NCBI GenBank assembly: GCA_934476075.1
Contig: CAKSNH010000001.1
Coordinates: 124,001-188,000, forward strand
From: an uncultured Clostridia bacterium
GTDB lineage: Bacteria > Bacillota > Clostridia > UBA1381
Length of the DNA: 64,000 bases
Direction: 5' to 3'
Each line of letters starts with the position of its first letter. Position 1 is the stretch's first letter. The notes beneath the pieces are model-generated. The model searched no databases. It was not told where the DNA came from and worked only from the letters and a program-made list of their open reading frames with translations. Of the stretch, positions 17,092 through 25,360 are shown piece by piece. The translations under genes were made by a program, and so were the position numbers.

Positions 17092-17944
17092 TATTTTCCT
17101 CCGGTAGTTTACCTGAATTAGTTGCAATTTTATTCTCTTGTGTCTTAACTTTCCGTTCCAATTTCTTAATATCAGGTGAAGCTGAAATATTTTCTGGTTT
17201 AATACCTCTTTTATTAAGCATTTCTCTTACAGAAAGATTATTTTGAATATGTTCGCCGGTGATTGGCTGTTCCCCCATCAAATCTTTTTCCTCGACATTA
17301 TAATTAGTCATTTCTGTTGCAAGATTTTTAGCTGCAATTGTTAATGTAGGAAGAAAATCAGCCAAAGGTCTGTTTTCTTTCACTCCAAGCCTTTGCTTCA
17401 TAGCTTTAGTAGTGTTTCCGCCAAACAAGGCACAATCACCTTTTGAACGAATACGACCAAATCCGTCATCATCAACGCCTCTTTCATAAATATTTTGAGA
17501 AAGGCGTTTTTCAGCTTCTCTTAATCGTCCTTTTGCTTCTGTCCGTTCAATGTATGCAATTCTTTCTTCTATTAATTCCTGTTTTCTTGTCTGAACAGCA
17601 AAATAACTTTGTGCAAAAGCAATTTCTTCTTTTTTGGGATCTCCATTTTGGGCAATTAAATAACACGCATATCGTGTAAGCATATAATCTTTCACTTCAC
17701 GCTTTCCGCCTTTACCGATAGTTATCATTTTCGTGACCCCACGAAAATGATCAGAAGTCACTACTCCTGAAGTTTCGCAGGATTCAATCGCCCTTTGTAT
17801 TGCTTTATCAAAATTTTCCCATCGTTCATATCCTAATAAAGGCATCAAATCTCTTGCATACCAAAATTCGATTTCAAGTTCATTATTGCCCTATATAATA
17901 TCATCAAATTGTTTTTTTATAATTTCAATCCTCTTTCTATCCAA
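17084..17944 (-). pseudogene. dinD: dinD, DNA-damage-inducible protein D, with an amber stop at codon 18
   Basis: Translation can start at TTG 17944 behind GAGGAGG and reads DRKRIEIIKKQFDDII, the usual DinD beginning, then meets TAG at 17891-17893. The frame continues directly with ELEIEFWYARDLMPLLGYERW and the rest of the Bro-N/DinD domain to 17084, including HFRG, MLTRYACYLIAQNGDP and QSYFAVQTRKQE. DinD in E. coli is an SOS-induced inhibitor of RecA activity. The one nonsense codon should abolish the full-length product; internal initiation at TTG 17848 would lack 32 residues. Confidence 0.85.
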
Positions 17945-17971
17945 GAAATGTGCCTCCTCATTTTTGATTTA

Positions 17972-18106
17972 TCACCTTTTATTTACATTATACGATAGAG
18001 AAGTAACAATCAAATCTATATGATTTTCGGATATTTTTTCATCGGTCAGCATATCACCCGGCAATATAACCGAATTTTCGTCTTTATAAAAAATTCTCGT
18101 ACCCAT
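17972..18106 (-). pseudogene. N-terminal stub of a DNA methyltransferase
   Basis: A 44-codon frame starting MGTRIFYKDE and running through VILPGDML and IDLIVTSLSYNVNK to a stop. This is the N-terminal pattern of beta-class site-specific methyltransferases, where the last motif should read SPPYNV; here it is altered to SLSYNV and everything after it is missing. No other part of the gene is in the window. It lies between the excisionase-like gene and dinD, so it probably marks an old recombination boundary. Confidence 0.65.
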
Positions 18107-18108
18107 AG

Positions 18109-18282
18109 CTACTTGTTCCGTGTTTCGCTCAAATACTTGTCTATATCCGCCTTTTGTATTCTCCAAGATTTACCTACCTTTGAAGCTGTCAGCTCTTGTC
18201 TTGTAATCAAGCGCCTTACGGTTTTGTCACACACCTTTAAATATTCCGCCGCCTGCACTATTGTCATCAAACTATCTGGCAT
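18109..18282 (-). CDS. Excisionase-like helix-turn-helix protein
   Basis: 57 residues from ATG 18282 behind TGGAGG; an ATG seven codons upstream overlaps that site. The sequence MTIVQAAEYLKVCDKTVRRL then WRIQKADIDKYL is the MerR-like excisionase-family domain of about 50 residues. It could help excise the element or be a small regulator. Its gene overlaps none of the tnpV cluster and is separated from it by a hairpin. Confidence 0.75.
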   Translation of the reverse strand: MPDSLMTIVQAAEYLKVCDKTVRRLITRQELTASKVGKSWRIQKADIDKYLSETRNK

Positions 18283-18380
18283 ACCGTAATACCTCCATTT
18301 CATTTATATTATAATATCATATTTTTGTTAGAAAGTCAAGGTGTTTACGGTAATTTATTGGACACATTTGGACACGGATA

Positions 18381-18413
18381 CTCTCCGCACCCATACAAAA
18401 TCGGTGCGGAGAG
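18381..18413 (-). terminator. Strong hairpin after tnpV
   Basis: An 11-base perfect GC-rich stem (CTCTCCGCACC with GGTGCGGAGAG) directly follows the tnpV stop. It lacks a clear T-run, so it may act as a weak terminator or an RNA-stabilising hairpin. Confidence 0.5.
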
Positions 18414-18422
18414 CCTTAATTA

Positions 18423-18791
18423 TTACTTATATACAATGTCACTATAAATTTTTTCTTCCACCTGTGCCTTAATATTGTTCATTAACCCCACCCATTTGAG
18501 TTGATTTTCGGCTTTTAATTGCTCTGTAACGCCTTGTTTTTCTGCAAGCAAGGACATTAGCCCGGTTAACTCTTTTTTCGCTTTTGAATCGACTTGGTGC
18601 AAATAATCGGACATATTTCCGCTTAACATCAATGCCGTATACATTGCCGGATGATTTTCTTTAATAAACTTTTTATGCAGCCTCCCGTATTTTCCGATTC
18701 GTGCATTTGTTTTCGGAGTTTGCAGATTTGGAATACAGTAATCACCAACCCTTATGTAAGTTCCGCCGTTCTTTTCAAATATTGATTTCAT
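18423..18791 (-). CDS. tnpV: TnpV-type transposon-encoded protein
   Basis: 122 residues from ATG 18791 behind AAAGGAG. The sequence MKSIFEKNGGTYIRVGDYCIPNL, KKFIKENHPAMYTALMLSG and LAEKQGVTEQLKAENQLKWV follows the TnpV family known from Tn4451-like and other clostridial elements. The function of TnpV is not established. It serves here as a reliable marker of mobile DNA. It is the last gene of the resident element operon. Confidence 0.85.
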   Translation of the reverse strand: MKSIFEKNGGTYIRVGDYCIPNLQTPKTNARIGKYGRLHKKFIKENHPAMYTALMLSGNMSDYLHQVDSKAKKELTGLMSLLAEKQGVTEQLKAENQLKWVGLMNNIKAQVEEKIYSDIVYK

Positions 18792-18862
18792 TATAACATT
18801 CTCCTTTCGATAATCGTTCTGACGGGAATGTGGCACATTCCCGTCATATCTCTTAAAAAGGA

Positions 18863-19096
18863 TTACCAACGAAAGCTCTTCGGCACTCCTTTTTCATCGA
18901 GATATTTTTTGCGTGCTTCCTCACGCTCTTGATCTGTCGGAGCAGTTTTGTATGTTGTGTAATACTCACGCATTACCATTAAATTTAATTTTTTCTCAAG
19001 CTCGCTTTTAATATCATCTTCGTATTCGTACATATCGAAGTGGTGATATTTAATCAGCTTAATAAATAAATCTCTTGAAATCTGTACTTTTTTCAT
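18863..19096 (-). CDS. Small mobile-element protein, 77 aa
   Basis: A charged, helical protein (MKKVQISRDLFIKLIKYHHF at the start, APTDQEREEARKKYLDEKG and FRW at the end). This ending is familiar from small proteins next to tnpV in clostridial elements, sometimes annotated as complexin-like by chance similarity. No enzymatic motif. Probably co-transcribed with the ATPase and tnpV genes. Confidence 0.7.
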   Translation of the reverse strand: MKKVQISRDLFIKLIKYHHFDMYEYEDDIKSELEKKLNLMVMREYYTTYKTAPTDQEREEARKKYLDEKGVPKSFRW

Positions 19097-19126
19097 GTCC
19101 TATCCAATCCTATCTTATCAAATTCC

Positions 19127-19189
19127 GTGACGGTCGTGACGATATTTTTGATACCCCGACCGTCACCGTAAATACCGTCACTATCGTCA
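19127..19189. repeat. Cluster of five TGACGRT heptamers (iteron-like)
   Basis: TGACGGT at 19128 and TGACGAT at 19137 on the plus strand, and the reverse-oriented ACCGTCA at 19159 and 19174 and ATCGTCA at 19183. The inner pair forms a perfect inverted repeat GTGACGGTCG / CGACCGTCAC (19127-19136 and 19157-19166). It lies just after the ATPase gene. It could be a replication or relaxase site, or an operator. Confidence 0.5.
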
Positions 19190-19201
19190 TAAGCGACACG
19201 C

Positions 19202-20239
19202 TTATCCTACATTTTCGGACACATATTTGAACGAAACCTGTCTGCCGTTATGTGTTCGTGTATTTGCATATTCAATTTTGTATTCACCAAACAATCTGTC
19301 GGCATTTACATTCAAATGTCTTGTCAATGAATTAGCCGAAATATCCAAACCGAGCTTTGATACAAGCTCCGTTGCCGTGCCTGTCCATTTCGGATTTTCG
19401 GAACCGATAAATTTTGAAATCCGATCAAGCAGCGGGTCGCTCGGTAATTTCCAAAGCTCGTTTTCGGTCTTTATCAATTCCCACAAGCAATGCTCCCTGT
19501 TAAATTCCAAATACAAGCGTTGGTCTTGCTGATCCCTGCCTACGGCATCAAGCATAGCCTTTGATGCCGTACGCTTTTCCTTTTGCAAAATAAACGCTCC
19601 GTCTGCCGCTCCGAGCAAGCCATTAGTGCCGGATATTGTTTCAAAGCAATCGTCCGCCTGCTGTTTTCGTGTGTGATGAACAAGAAGCAGACAAATGTTG
19701 TTTCTGTCGCTGAATTGTTTAAGCCTTGTCACAATATCATAATCGCTTGCATAACTGAATCTTTCACCGTTTATTTCACGGATTTTCTTCAAGGTATCGA
19801 TTATAATCAATTTTGTGTCTTTATATTTTTCTATAAAATATTCAAGCTGTTTATCCAAGCCGTCATTTAATCCGTGTGATTGCGTTGCAAGATATAAATT
19901 ATCGTTTTCACACTCGCCGAACATTGTGTAAAGTCTGTGTTGAAGCCTTGCATAATCGTCCTCCAAAGCAAGATACAAAACAGTACCTTTATTAACCTTA
20001 TACTTCCAAAGGTCTTGACCTTTACTTATATGATAAGCAAGCTGCACCATAAAAAACGATTTGCCGACTTTCGTCACACCCACAAACAGGTATGTACCGC
20101 TGTATAAAAGATTTTCGACAATCGGTAATTTCGGAGGATAAACCTCATCATACAAGTTTGTCATTGATTTTGTCGGCAGATAATACGGGTTGTTCATATT
20201 TTTAAAATATTCCGACATATCAAAATCATTGTCATACAT
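19202..20239 (-). CDS. RecA-like ATPase/helicase (RepA-type) of the resident element
   Basis: 345 residues with ATG behind GAGGTGAAATTTTT. Walker A reads GVTKVGKS (about residue 52-60), Walker B is LIIIDTLKKI (about 145), and LLLVHHTRKQ matches motif H3/sensor of RepA/KaiC-like hexameric helicases (AAA_25 class). A C-terminal winged domain (about 270-345) follows. Such proteins support replication or transfer of small elements, loading on single-stranded DNA. It lies between the MobC-like gene and the iteron-like cluster. Confidence 0.8.
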   Translation of the reverse strand: MYDNDFDMSEYFKNMNNPYYLPTKSMTNLYDEVYPPKLPIVENLLYSGTYLFVGVTKVGKSFFMVQLAYHISKGQDLWKYKVNKGTVLYLALEDDYARLQHRLYTMFGECENDNLYLATQSHGLNDGLDKQLEYFIEKYKDTKLIIIDTLKKIREINGERFSYASDYDIVTRLKQFSDRNNICLLLVHHTRKQQADDCFETISGTNGLLGAADGAFILQKEKRTASKAMLDAVGRDQQDQRLYLEFNREHCLWELIKTENELWKLPSDPLLDRISKFIGSENPKWTGTATELVSKLGLDISANSLTRHLNVNADRLFGEYKIEYANTRTHNGRQVSFKYVSENVG

Positions 20240-20357
20240 AAAAATTTCACCTCATCCCTATTGAAAAATTAACGGAAATGCAGTAAACTTATATTTGTAA
20301 AATACGGAGTGTTTACCACATTTCCTCTCCCAAAGTATCTGCAAATACTTTGGGATT

Positions 20358-20675
20358 TTACTTTTCTTGCAGTCCGTTATATGTTTTTGCAACCGTTTCG
20401 ATAACCGCAAGCAAGTCATCATTGATATTTGCACCGTTTTCAATTCGTTTAAGCTCCGACAGTATTTCAGCCATTTGCTCTCTCATAGCTTTATAAAGTC
20501 TTGAACTCGGTATAACGGTAATTTCTCTTTCAAGCAGGCGTTTTATAACATAATCCTGTTTTGTCAATCCCGACAGCTTTACTCTCGCATTCAAATCGTC
20601 CCATTCTTCGGGTGACATTCTGAATGACACGATTACATTGCACCATCTGCCTTTCAAGTCTCTATTTTTATCCAT
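20358..20675 (-). CDS. MobC-like mobilization accessory protein
   Basis: 105 residues from ATG 20675 behind AAAGGAACGG; the start overlaps the integrase stop codon (ATGGATAA). It contains IVSFRMSPEEWDDLNARVKL and LTKQDYVIKRLL, a ribbon-helix-helix-like region as in relaxosome proteins of the MobC group, followed by a helical tail. It probably binds a transfer or att site. A longer frame to 20744 overlaps the integrase remnant in another frame and is rejected. Confidence 0.7.
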   Translation of the reverse strand: MDKNRDLKGRWCNVIVSFRMSPEEWDDLNARVKLSGLTKQDYVIKRLLEREITVIPSSRLYKAMREQMAEILSELKRIENGANINDDLLAVIETVAKTYNGLQEK

Positions 20676-20838
20676 TTGAACCGTTCCTTTCATCATCGAG
20701 TTTATTTGCCATATCAACTTGTTTTGAGAGGAAAAGATGAGCATATCTGTATGTAATATCTATACTTTCGTGTCCCACACGGTCGGCAATGGCAACCGCC
20801 GAAAATCCCAGGTCTATTAAATGGCTTATATGACTGTG
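20668..20838 (-). pseudogene. int: C-terminal fragment of the tyrosine integrase
   Basis: A frame of 56 codons plus stop, starting at CAC (20838). It reads HSHISHLIDLGFSAVAIADRV, then GHESIDITYRYAHLF with the conserved His and the nucleophilic Tyr of the tyrosine-recombinase C-box. It lacks any start. It continues exactly from the HDLRH motif where the N-terminal part stops at 51213, across the shared GTG. The two parts are one gene separated by the inner element. Confidence 0.92.
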
Positions 20839-21103
20839 CCCCTATGGTATAATAAAGACAAACGGTGAAAGCCGCATAAAATCAAGGGTTTTGCGATTTA
20901 TCTTGATATATTTCAGTTCTTTTTCCAACCCGAAATTTACAAGATTTTCGTCTTTAATAACGGTAATGTTAAGTTAAAGACAAAAATACACCCTGCAAAA
21001 AAGGAGGTCAAAATTAAATAAGATACCAACCGAGAACGCTTTATTTTAACATAGAGCGTTCTTTCTTTTATACGCAAAATTGCAAAGAAAGGAGTGTTTA
21101 ATT
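20839..21103. other. Left end of the inner element
   Basis: 265 bases between the left border and the first gene. It begins CCCCTATGGTATAATAAAGAC, which should contain the left recombination site. A hairpin (AGAACGCT with AGCGTTCT, 21032-21063) precedes the repA-like gene. A minus-strand frame of 44 codons (20842-20973) has protein-like composition but no start; I cannot identify it. Confidence 0.5.
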
Positions 21104-22105
21104 ATGTCAATACAATTTGAATATTTTTACGGAAGTCAAGCGGAACAGTTTTCGTTTTACCGTATCCCGAAAATCCTATTTACCGATGAAACGCTTTCCG
21201 GAATTTCTGTTGAAGCAAAGGTACTGTATAGCTTTATGCTTGACCGTATGAGCCTGTCGGTAAAGAATTGTTGGTTTGATGAAGAAAACCGAGTATATAT
21301 CATCTACACCATTGAAGATATTTTAAGTGATTTCGGTTGTGCAAAGCAAAAAGCATTAAAGCTTTTGGACGAGCTTGAAAACGGTATCGGACTTATTGAA
21401 CGCAAACGACAGGGGCACGGCAGACCAAACATAATTTATGTGAAAAACTTTATACATAATCCTAAAGAAAAGCGGTATGAAAATCAAAATACCGAAAGTA
21501 TGAATATCGAAAATCAAGAAGTATTAAATTCAAACTTGCAGAAGTATGAAAATCATACTTCAAGAGATATGAAAATCGAAATTCAAGAAGTTCCGAAATC
21601 ATACTCAAATAATACTAATAATAACTATACTGAAAAAAATAATACTGAATCGAGCGATACTGAAATCATATCCTATCCTATCAATCGTGGAAATGAGAAT
21701 ACCACTCCTCACTCTCCTGCACAAAAAGGCATTGATACGATACGATGGATAGAAAATCGGCAAAAGTATGAAAAGCTAATCAAGAAAAACATTGACTATG
21801 ACATTATCTCGGAAAGATACAGTAAGGCGTGGCTTGATGAAATTGTGGCAATAATGGTCGATGTGGTATGCAGCGACGAGCCGACAATCCGCATAAACAA
21901 ACAGGAATATCCTCACGAGGTTGTAAAGAGCAGATTTTTGAAAATTGACTCGTCGCATATTGAATATATAGACTTCGCCCTGCGGAGCAACACATCAGAT
22001 GTCCGGAATATCCGGGCATTTTTAATTACAACGATTTATCGGTCGTTTGAAACGGCAGATAATTGGTTTTCGGCAAAAGTAAAACACGATATGGCAAATG
22101 TATAG
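21104..22105 (+). CDS. RepA_N-type replication initiator
   Basis: 333 residues from ATG 21104 behind AAAGGAGTG; the frame also opens 8 codons earlier without a ribosome site. The N-terminal 125 residues (FYRIPKILFTDETLSGISVE, then DILSDFGCAKQKALKLLDEL and GLIERKRQGHGRPN) are the RepA_N winged-helix domain of plasmids and conjugative elements. A low-complexity Asn/Glu linker (130-210) leads to a C-terminal helical domain of the DUF6017 type (about 215-330). Intact. It may allow replication of the excised circle. Confidence 0.88.
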   Translation: MSIQFEYFYGSQAEQFSFYRIPKILFTDETLSGISVEAKVLYSFMLDRMSLSVKNCWFDEENRVYIIYTIEDILSDFGCAKQKALKLLDELENGIGLIERKRQGHGRPNIIYVKNFIHNPKEKRYENQNTESMNIENQEVLNSNLQKYENHTSRDMKIEIQEVPKSYSNNTNNNYTEKNNTESSDTEIISYPINRGNENTTPHSPAQKGIDTIRWIENRQKYEKLIKKNIDYDIISERYSKAWLDEIVAIMVDVVCSDEPTIRINKQEYPHEVVKSRFLKIDSSHIEYIDFALRSNTSDVRNIRAFLITTIYRSFETADNWFSAKVKHDMANV

Positions 22106-22123
22106 GAATCGGAGGCGGTGTAT

Positions 22124-22318
22124 GTGGAAAATATCGAACTGCTGGCAAATGCCATAATTCTGCAAGCGGTAAAGGACTATCGACATACATATTCGCCGCA
22201 ATGCAGAGCAGAAATCAAGCTTTTTTTCCGTTCCGAATGGTTTCGTGCGTTGACACGGCTTGACGGAGAAATGCTTACAACAAGATTAGAAAATGAAAGG
22301 AATGGTTTTTATGGGTAA
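22124..22318 (+). CDS. Small conserved element protein between repA and parA
   Basis: 64 residues from GTG 22124, 8 bases after GGAGG. It reads [19 protein letters not shown], then [18 protein letters not shown], a pattern seen in short proteins that follow repA in clostridial conjugative elements. The function is unknown. Its end overlaps the parA start, so the two are translationally coupled. Confidence 0.7.
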   Translation: MENIELLANAIILQAVKDYRHTYSPQCRAEIKLFFRSEWFRALTRLDGEMLTTRLENERNGFYG

Positions 22319-23125
22319 AATAATCGCAATATCAAATCAGAAAGGCGGAACGGGCAAAACAACAACTACCGTAAATTTAGGTATCGGACTTGCAAACGAG
22401 GGTAAAAAGGTGCTTTTAATCGACTATGACGCACAGGGCAGCTTAACACAATGCTTGGGTTATCCTAACCCCGATGAATTGTCGGTTACAATTTCAAGCC
22501 TTATGGAAAAGACTATCAATGAACAACTGACGGAACACGGTGAGGGCATTTTACATCACTCGGAGGGCGTGGACTTTATTCCGCAAACATTGAGCTTTCG
22601 GGACTGGAAACATTTTTGGTGAACACTATGAGCCGTGAGCGTGTGCTGAAAAACTATCTTTCACAGATAAAAGATAATTACGATTATGTGCTGATAGACT
22701 GCACTCCGTCGCTCGGTATGCTGACAATAAACGCACTCACGGCGGCGAATGAGGTAATCATTCCCGTGCAGTCGCATTTTCTTCCGGCAAAAGGGCTTGA
22801 ACAGTTGCTCGGTACGGTTGCAAAGGTTAAACGGCAGCTTAACCCGACACTTAAAATCAACGGAATACTGCTGACTATGGTTGACGGTCGCACAAATCTT
22901 GCAAAGGATATATAACAGCTTATACGAAAGACATACGGCGGCAATATAAAGGTTTTCAAAACAGAAATACCGCTTTCGGTAAAAGCGGCAGAAACCTCTG
23001 CGGTCGGCAAAAGCATTTACAGTTACGACAAAAACGGCAGAGTTGCCGATGCGTACAGAAATCTAACGAAGGAGGCTATGGACAATGAGCAACGGACTAA
23101 ACATAAGTCTGAAATCATACGATAG
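22311..23125 (+). pseudogene. parA: parA partition ATPase, broken by a frameshift and a stop
   Basis: ATG 22311 follows GAAAGGAATGG. The first frame has [18 protein letters not shown] (deviant Walker A) and [12 protein letters not shown]. Near 22585 the sequence CCGCAAACATTGAG appears to have lost one base from CCGGCAAAC; the next frame resumes with [34 protein letters not shown] and AKDI, then meets TAA at 22913-22915. The same frame continues with VFKTEIPLSVKAAETS to 23125. Two independent lesions make it a pseudogene. Confidence 0.88.
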
Positions 23126-24007
23126 TATTTTTCAGAGCGAGGAACAGCGGAACACCGAAGAAATAAAACCTGTTCCCATATCCGAATTAAAACCGTTTAC
23201 GGAGCAGCCGTTCAAGGTGAAACTTGATGAAGATATGGACGCACTTGTGGAGAGTATCAAGAATGCGGCGTTCTCACACCCGTAATTGCAAGACCGCACA
23301 AAGACGGCGGTTACGAAATACTTTCGGGACATCGCAGAGTGAAAGCGTGTGAGCTTGCAGGAATAACCGATATTCCTGTTGTGGTAAAAAATCTTGATGA
23401 TGATACGGCTACAATTTTGCTTGTAGACAGTAATTTGCAACGAGAACACATCTTGCCAAGCGAGAAAGCGTTTGCCTATCAAATGAAGTTAGAAGCTATG
23501 AATAGAAAAGCCGGCAGACCAGAGAAAGAAAATTTTGTCCAAATTGGACAAAATAAATCTCCATATAATTCAAGACAAGAATTATCAGAACAAACAGGTG
23601 AAAGCTCAGTGCAAATTCAGCGATATATACGCTTAACAAACCTCATAGACCCCATATTGAATATGGTGGATAACAACCAAATTGCAATGAATGCCGCCGT
23701 TGAAATATCTTATCTCGGCTCAAAGGAGCAAGCGGCGGTTATGCAGTCCATTGAAAAAGAGGAAACCTCTCCCTCTATCGCACAGGCTCGAAAGATGCGA
23801 AAATTTCATCAGGACGGAAATTTGAGCAATGCCGTAATTGACAGTATTATGATGGAACAGAAACCCGAAACGGTTAAAATTACGCTTAGCGAGGAAAAAT
23901 TAAAAAAATACTTCCCGAAAAGCTATTCAAAAGCAAAGATGGAGGAAATTATCTTGAAACTGCTTGATAAATGGCGCAGGCAACGGGAAAATGAAATGGA
24001 GCGATAA
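23085..24007 (+). pseudogene. parB: parB-like partition protein with a one-base frameshift
   Basis: ATG 23085 behind GGAGG starts a ParB protein. Around 23262 AAGAATGCGG seems to have lost one base from AAGGAATGCGG; the first frame then ends at 23285. The second frame resumes CGVLTPVIARPHKDGGYEIL and SGHRRVKACELAGI, then DSNLQREHILPSEKAFAYQ, the ParB nuclease-like and HTH regions, to the stop at 24007. A downstream start at 23339 could give only the C-terminal 222 residues. Confidence 0.88.
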
Positions 24008-24126
24008 TGATGTTAAAACTTATACTTATATTCCTATCCGGTGTTGCAGTCGGCGGCTTTCTTGGCATTGTATTTATGTGTTGCTTTATCTCTGCCGGGC
24101 AAGCTGACAAAAAAGAAACGGAGTGA
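24007..24126 (+). CDS. DUF3789-like small membrane protein
   Basis: 39 residues from ATG 24007, overlapping the parB stop. One hydrophobic helix (LILIFLSGVAVGGFLGIVF) and a short polar tail (AGQADKKETE) match the DUF3789 pattern of short membrane proteins in conjugative elements. The role is unknown. Confidence 0.6.
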   Translation: MMLKLILIFLSGVAVGGFLGIVFMCCFISAGQADKKETE

Positions 24127-24132
24127 TTGATT

Positions 24133-24387
24133 ATGGAATGGCGAAAAAATCAAGGTTTTATTATTGTAAATCAAATAACGGTCGGCGGCGCTGAATTTGT
24201 GCTTGGCGTTCACGAAAAGAATCCGAATAGCTTTGTAACTTGGCAATGCAAGGGTAAAGACGATTATTTTTGGGGACATTATTTTACAAATCTGCTTGCG
24301 TCACAAAAAGATTTTTGCAGACGGGCGCTTGATGAAATCAAGGCCATTGAGGTTATGAAGAAGCCGCCTAAAACTAATGAACGGTGA
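24133..24387 (+). CDS. Small conserved element protein, 84 aa
   Basis: ATG 24133 behind GGAG. The sequence EWRKNQGFIIVNQITVGG, FVLGVHEKNPNSFVTWQCKG and DYFWGHYF is typical of an unnamed small soluble protein carried by Tn1549-like elements. It lacks Cys pairs or catalytic motifs. It lies in the accessory cluster after parB. Confidence 0.65.
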   Translation: MEWRKNQGFIIVNQITVGGAEFVLGVHEKNPNSFVTWQCKGKDDYFWGHYFTNLLASQKDFCRRALDEIKAIEVMKKPPKTNER

Positions 24388-24399
24388 GGTGAAGTGATT

Positions 24400-24584
24400 G
24401 TGCGAAAAGATAAACGACAGACTTAACTGACATTACCGCCTATGAAGCAATGAAAGCTGTGCGGCGTGAGGAACGGCGAAACCTCATAGCCGAGTTAAAG
24501 GCTCTTACAAATAGGCACGGATACAGAATTGTCAGTACGATACGCCTTAAAGATATGGACGGTGGTACACCAAATGACGAATGA
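24400..24584 (+). pseudogene. Small element protein broken by a frameshift
   Basis: GTG 24400 behind GGTGAGGTGAAG opens a short frame (RKDKRQT) that stops at once. The shifted frame continues LTDITAYEAMKAVRREERR, then LIAELKALTNRHGY to TGA 24584, whose end overlaps the next gene. A single base loss near 24410-24420 accounts for it. Confidence 0.6.
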
Positions 24585-24771
24585 AGGTTGCTTTGCATAC
24601 CGCAATGACCACTATTGTACGGTGCTAACTGCGGTTGTGTGCAAAAGCAAACAATGTAAATTTTATAAAACTCATAAAAAGTACCGTGATGACCTTAAAA
24701 AATATCCGCCCTGTGATTATGCGGACATTTACGCAAAACGACACAAAAACGATATGAAAGGATACAGATAA
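24574..24771 (+). CDS. Small Cys-containing element protein, 65 aa
   Basis: ATG 24574 overlaps the end of the previous broken gene. The protein has Cys residues in the patterns VVCKSKQCKFYKTH and YPPCDY, suggesting a small metal-binding module. The family is otherwise unnamed. Complete frame; two bases separate it from the next gene. Confidence 0.6.
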   Translation: MTNEGCFAYRNDHYCTVLTAVVCKSKQCKFYKTHKKYRDDLKKYPPCDYADIYAKRHKNDMKGYR

Positions 24772-24772
24772 A

Positions 24773-25360
24773 ATGGAACGGAAAGAAAGATACGCCGAAA
24801 GCTATAAAATTACACAGGCAATACATATCGGAACATCTGAAATTGTTATTGGTATTGATATGAACGCAAAAGACAATATGTATTATATGGTTGCCGACTA
24901 TGAAAACAACGGAATCTTTGAAAAATACGATAATGCTCTTGTCAGCAACAGTTATACGGAAATACTCTCAATTTTTACGGAAAGAATAAATAACGGACTG
25001 GCTCAAATACAAGAGATTGAAAAAACCTTTTCTGATAAAATGATTACAGCCGATATGTGCGACAGTATCAGCGGCAAAAATTTGAACGGAGAAATTATCG
25101 TTATAAATGCTGATGAGTTATACCCCGAATACAGAACACAGGCGTACCAAATTGTGAGGTGTACGGGCGGAAACGGAGCATTGACAAACGCAAGAGGCAG
25201 TGCTGTTTTTTGCGAATATTTTTACACGGACAGGCACGCAAGATACGAAAGATATGATGTTCTCGGAATATTGAAGCCGGAGCATTACCCCGAATGGCTT
25301 AATAAAAGGCTTGAAGTCGAAAAAGTCAAGAAAAAAACGCACAGGGAGGTTGAACGCTGA
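24773..25360 (+). CDS. Conserved element protein of unknown function, 195 aa
   Basis: A complete frame whose stop overlaps the next ATG. The first 110 residues (KITQAIHIGTSEIVIGIDM, FTERINNGLAQIQEIEKTF) and the second half (LYPEYRTQAYQIVRCTGGNGAL) appear as conserved blocks in accessory proteins of clostridial conjugative elements, but the function is not known. No signal peptide or membrane helix. Confidence 0.65.
   Translation: MERKERYAESYKITQAIHIGTSEIVIGIDMNAKDNMYYMVADYENNGIFEKYDNALVSNSYTEILSIFTERINNGLAQIQEIEKTFSDKMITADMCDSISGKNLNGEIIVINADELYPEYRTQAYQIVRCTGGNGALTNARGSAVFCEYFYTDRHARYERYDVLGILKPEHYPEWLNKRLEVEKVKKKTHREVER

Noticed and set aside
20258..20443. A minus-strand frame of 61 codons after the RecA-like ATPase gene's upstream region.
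   Set aside because: It overlaps the end of the MobC-like gene in another frame and has no ribosome site.
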